Of a DNA stretch of 64,000 bases, positions 61,301-64,000 are shown piece after piece. The notes beneath the pieces were generated by a model, which had not been told where the DNA came from, ran no database searches, and worked only from the letters and a program-made list of their open reading frames with translations. Both the position numbers and the translations under genes were made by a program. Every line of letters starts with the position of its first letter. Position 1 is the stretch's first letter. The DNA is from Gracilariopsis chorda (taxonomy: Eukaryota > Rhodophyta > Florideophyceae > Gracilariales > Gracilariaceae). The stretch covers positions 91,889 through 155,888 of the forward strand of contig NBIV01000178.1 of assembly GCA_003194525.1 (NCBI GenBank), written 5' to 3'.

Positions 61301-61845
61301 TGTTACTCTTTTTCCATCAATATTCATCTTCACGTGCTGATTTCCGAGGTCAAGGCAGGCTTGTAACGATTCAAGTGTTGGACAACTCACAATGATGTCG
61401 AATGGCGGACCATCAATAACAAGAAAGTCTGATGGAACGGAGACGCCCCTGAAGGATATAGGGATATCGTATAGTATTCCTCTGCACACGGCGCTCTGTC
61501 CATTGGCAACAGTTATCTTCTTCTTCGTATGCTTGGGTTCCAGTGCTAGCCTGTCACACAGCTTGGTTGACATAAGGTTTGGAACAGCTCCAGAGTCGAG
61601 CAAAGCTTCAGTCTCAGTCCCATATATCATAACGGGGACCGCCTTAAGACGTCTAGGCTGCTTACCGACTGGCCCAACAAAAGGGCGTCGAACATTGCTT
61701 TTGCGACCGATGAGCTTACGAATCTCTTTCTTCGCATCATCTGCGTCTCCTCTGATAAGTTGTCCAAAGGTTAGTCCGGAAGAGGCATTCGCGAGCTCAG
61801 TGAGAACGTTATATTTGCTTGCATGGTCTTGAAGACTCTGTTTCT
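58394..61845 (-). CDS. pol: Protease-RT-RNase H-integrase of element 2
   Basis: About 1150 residues open. It starts in the gag-protease linker (LQDHASKYNVLTEL). Protease has LLDSGA; RT has FCVDYRELN, LFSGYWQV, FGLMNAPSTFQRMMD and YIDDVFIFS; RNase H has TDASSVSLGAVLSQ and the FALKKFRLYL region; integrase has HDEIGH...CDEC, first Asp in SIDFAGP, second in VSDNATC and Glu in GRAERM, then a GPY/F-like end (FGPCRVVRA). All catalytic residues visible are intact, so this copy could supply active enzymes if translated. Translation must come from gag, whose frame is broken upstream (TAA at 61914-61916 and a frameshift near 61845). No chromodomain follows. Confidence 0.92.
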
Positions 61846-62981
61846 TTCGACTTCCTCTGTTTCGGCTTCTTGACTTTCTGTTCATGAACCTTAGGTCTCC
61901 GAACTCTCTCTTCTTATCTTGTTGGATCGAGCAAAAGCGGGATGGGTGCACCACCGTCTGAACGGCGCTGTTTGGGCAACGCTTCACCGTCAGCACTTCT
62001 CTTGGTTGTGGCGACTACATCAGCATTCCCGGCGTTTTCGGTGACAATTGATACGGGGTCGGATCCTTTCTGAAGATTAGATGCTGACTCTTTAGATTCC
62101 TCATTGGCATCCCATACTTTGCGGGTCTCTTCGGGCCGGATTCTTCGCCAACAAGTGATCTCTGAGTGTCCAATTTTCCCACAACGCGGGCATCGCGTAT
62201 CTCGGTGCGGATTAGAGTCACATTGTGAAGCATAATGTCCGGGCTTCTTGCAGTATGAACAAACCTTTTCGTAGTCTAGACGCTCCGTCTGTGTCTTCTT
62301 AACCATTAATGACAGCTGAGCAAACTGCTCAGAGAGTTTGTCGACCTTAGACTCCAGAGCATGAGAGGTAGTTTCTTCAGAAGACCTGTGGTTTTGGACA
62401 ATACGCTTAGGTGGGGTACTTAATGAAACGTAGTTCTCCATTGCTTTCCGGGCAGCATCGAAGGCTTTCACTTGAACCTTCAACTCATCATAATCATCAG
62501 CGCCACGGAAAACAACGAACTGGGCTAGATCAGCGTATTCCATTACAGCTTTCTTCAAAAGACCAAACTTAGCCTTAGCGTTTGAATCCTGCCTTTAAGA
62601 AGAGGTTGTCCATATAGGTCAAAGAACCAACCAAGTCTGCATAATCCAGTTTAGCAGATATTGCAAGGCGTATATCTTCCTCAGGCTCCTCGGCTTTTCC
62701 AAAACGATCGAATGAAAGCTTGCTTAACGGAGCGGTAGTCCTTTGCTTCTTCCGAAAGTGAACCATTGAACCGCATAAGAATCATAGTAGAACTCAAACG
62801 CTTTGTTCTCAAGGAAACCAAGCAACTCAAGTGCCATGTCCTCGTCAGTCCTTCCTCTCATCGCAACATTCTCAAAGTAAAAGAAGAACTTTACGACGTC
62901 AATAGAAGAACCGTCATAAGAAGTAAATGCAGCGTTAGAGTCAGAAGAGCTCCCTCCTCGAGAGTACCATGTGGGCGCCAT
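61846..62981 (-). pseudogene. gag: broken gag of element 2
   Basis: Begins at the ATG 62979-62981 inside the LTR (MAPTWYSRGGSSSDS) and shows FFYFENVAMRGRTDEDMALE. Frameshifts occur near 62770, 62720 and 62575. The longest open piece (61914-62558) holds the zinc knuckles CSYCKKPGHYASQC and CPRCGKIGHSEITC. An in-frame TAA at 61914-61916 stands where element 1 has a Tyr codon. Most lesions are single-base indels; sequencing error should be excluded before calling all of them real. Confidence 0.85.
62952..62969 (-). other. primer binding site of element 2
   Basis: TGGTACTCTCGAGGAGGG on the minus strand, touching the 5' LTR. It shares the first 11 nt and 17 of 18 with element 1, and is in frame with gag. 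Confidence 0.75.
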
Positions 62982-64000
62982 CACGAGACGGTGATGCAGG
63001 GGGCCAAAAAGTTGTAATAATAAAAGCCAAAAGGGTGCTCTTCGTAGCTAAAAGCCCCAAAACAAGTTGAAAACAGTGGGATCAAAAGAACTAAACCCAC
63101 TCGATGAAATAAAACAACACTAAGGAGAGCAAGAGGCTCAATCCCCAAATAAAACTTCTTAACTTCTTTGTTGAAAACGGCGCGCAACCCAAGAATTATG
63201 TCAAGGATCACTAAGCGTCAGACCCTCGGCTTCCGGTCAGACACTCCGGATGTGAAGTGGATTCTGCAGCCTACCTACCTCTGCAATAACCAGAAGCAGG
63301 CGCATACATCCTTACAGGGCTTCCCGAGGAGAGCTACTAACGGCGGGATATGCTTTCACTCTATACCCAAGCTGGCCCTTTGCAGGAAAGGTTGCACGGC
63401 ACGTCGCCTGCGGATAGCTTCCCGTCAAGTACTTCCGTCCGGAAATCACCAGGTCTTTCGACCGACACCGTTATCCGAGCAAAGCTCCGGTGGGGCTCAC
63501 AGACGACAGAAACACCTTTGGTACACACTACCCGTCTCCCGTCCACGCCTAAGGCGCTTCAAACCGGTCTTAGCGACGGTACGTCCCCACCCTATTGGAC
63601 AAACTAGCGGCATACGCCTCACTAGAAGCCCTTTATCCAGTGGCGAACGCCTCACTGGTTGTTGATGATAGTTGAAGTGGCTGAAGGTTGATAGGGGGTG
63701 GGGCTTAGATGTTGGTCGATTGTTGAGGTGAGTTCAGACCAAAGTCCGAAGCTCAGAACCTCTTTTTATAGTGTTTAGAGGCACTACAAACGAGCCAAAT
63801 ACGCATTTCTACTTGCTAGTTACTCATGTGTGCGTCTAGGTTACTCCATTGGCTTCTAGAGACCTCTGGAGCTGCACACTAACCAATAATAAAGCGACAA
63901 TTTGCGCCAGCATCACTAAAATACTGTAGTCTTTGCTGGCCAACAAAGCGTGCAATGTGCTAGACACTACTGGAACATTCTACACGTGTGTTCCAGCAAT
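62970..64000 (-). repeat. 5' LTR of element 2, truncated by the window
   Basis: 1031 of about 1064 bp present. Minus-strand TATAAAAAG box at 63762-63770. About 99% identical to 57287-58316. Confidence 0.95.

Larger units (their letters stand above)
57287..64000 (-). mobile_element. Ty3/gypsy LTR retrotransposon, element 2 (right end cut)
   Basis: Same family and orientation as element 1, with the same LTR ends, gag start, primer site and domain order. By comparison with the left LTR the right LTR lacks its last 33 bp at the window edge. The two LTRs differ at only about ten places, half of them 1-nt indels, so insertion is recent. Pol is open from protease to integrase, while gag has several frameshifts and a stop. 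This is the reverse of element 1. Confidence 0.95.

Noticed and set aside
1-64000. CRISPR array, bacterial operon, rRNA genes or prophage
   Set aside because: No regularly spaced repeats, no operon-like gene packing with ribosome sites, and no rRNA sequence recognised; introns and retroelements mark eukaryotic nuclear DNA.

Overview
The window is nuclear DNA from an intron-poor eukaryote. The supported coding regions encode eukaryotic proteins: a BCD1-like snoRNP assembly factor, an X-family DNA polymerase with a BRCT domain and two mini-introns, an Ap4A phosphorylase, a PrsW-type membrane protease, a C2 protein, a HAD phosphatase, a PTRHD1-type protein, a KDPG aldolase and an EMAPII/Arc1-type tRNA-binding protein. 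Most are single-exon and sit in gene islands separated by retroelement-rich DNA. This layout, with TATA-like boxes, pyrimidine-rich leaders and about even base composition, fits a red alga (a florideophyte such as Chondrus is the closest match I can think of). The taxonomic guess is inference only.

Layout. 1-1694: a possible leftward gene start at the edge, then nothing convincing. 1695-8445: a complete but mutated Ty3/gypsy LTR retrotransposon on the minus strand with a 5-bp target duplication. 9252-12767: a PIF/Harbinger DNA transposon with 33-bp terminal inverted repeats, a Myb/SANT-like gene and a broken transposase, itself hit by a 370-bp TA-flanked MITE. 12.8-18.7 kb: short repeats, foldback elements and one small membrane-protein gene. 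19.4-28.8 kb: gene island (BCD1-like, a 1783-residue Hook-like coiled-coil protein, Ap4A phosphorylase). 29-36.3 kb: dispersed repeats, 5'-truncated LINE copies and a SINE-like insertion. 37.1-38.9 kb: DNA polymerase X. 39-42.6 kb: more LINE/SINE debris. 42.7-54.7 kb: dense island of eight or nine genes. 55.0-56.8 kb: clustered SINE-like copies and a duplicated block. 57287 to the end: a second Ty3/gypsy element of the same family and orientation, cut off 33 bp before its right LTR should end.

The genes do not form a pathway; they are housekeeping genes of RNA assembly, DNA repair, nucleotide and sugar-acid metabolism and membrane proteolysis. The most notable points are: the gypsy family starts gag inside the 5' LTR and reads gag through the primer binding site; three genes carry long poly-C tracts on the coding strand shortly upstream of the start; one protein holds a long heptad array of RRxSL sites; and a SINE-like family with (CA)n tails shows clear target-site duplications. 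I saw no new defence or biosynthetic system, no CRISPR array and no rRNA gene.
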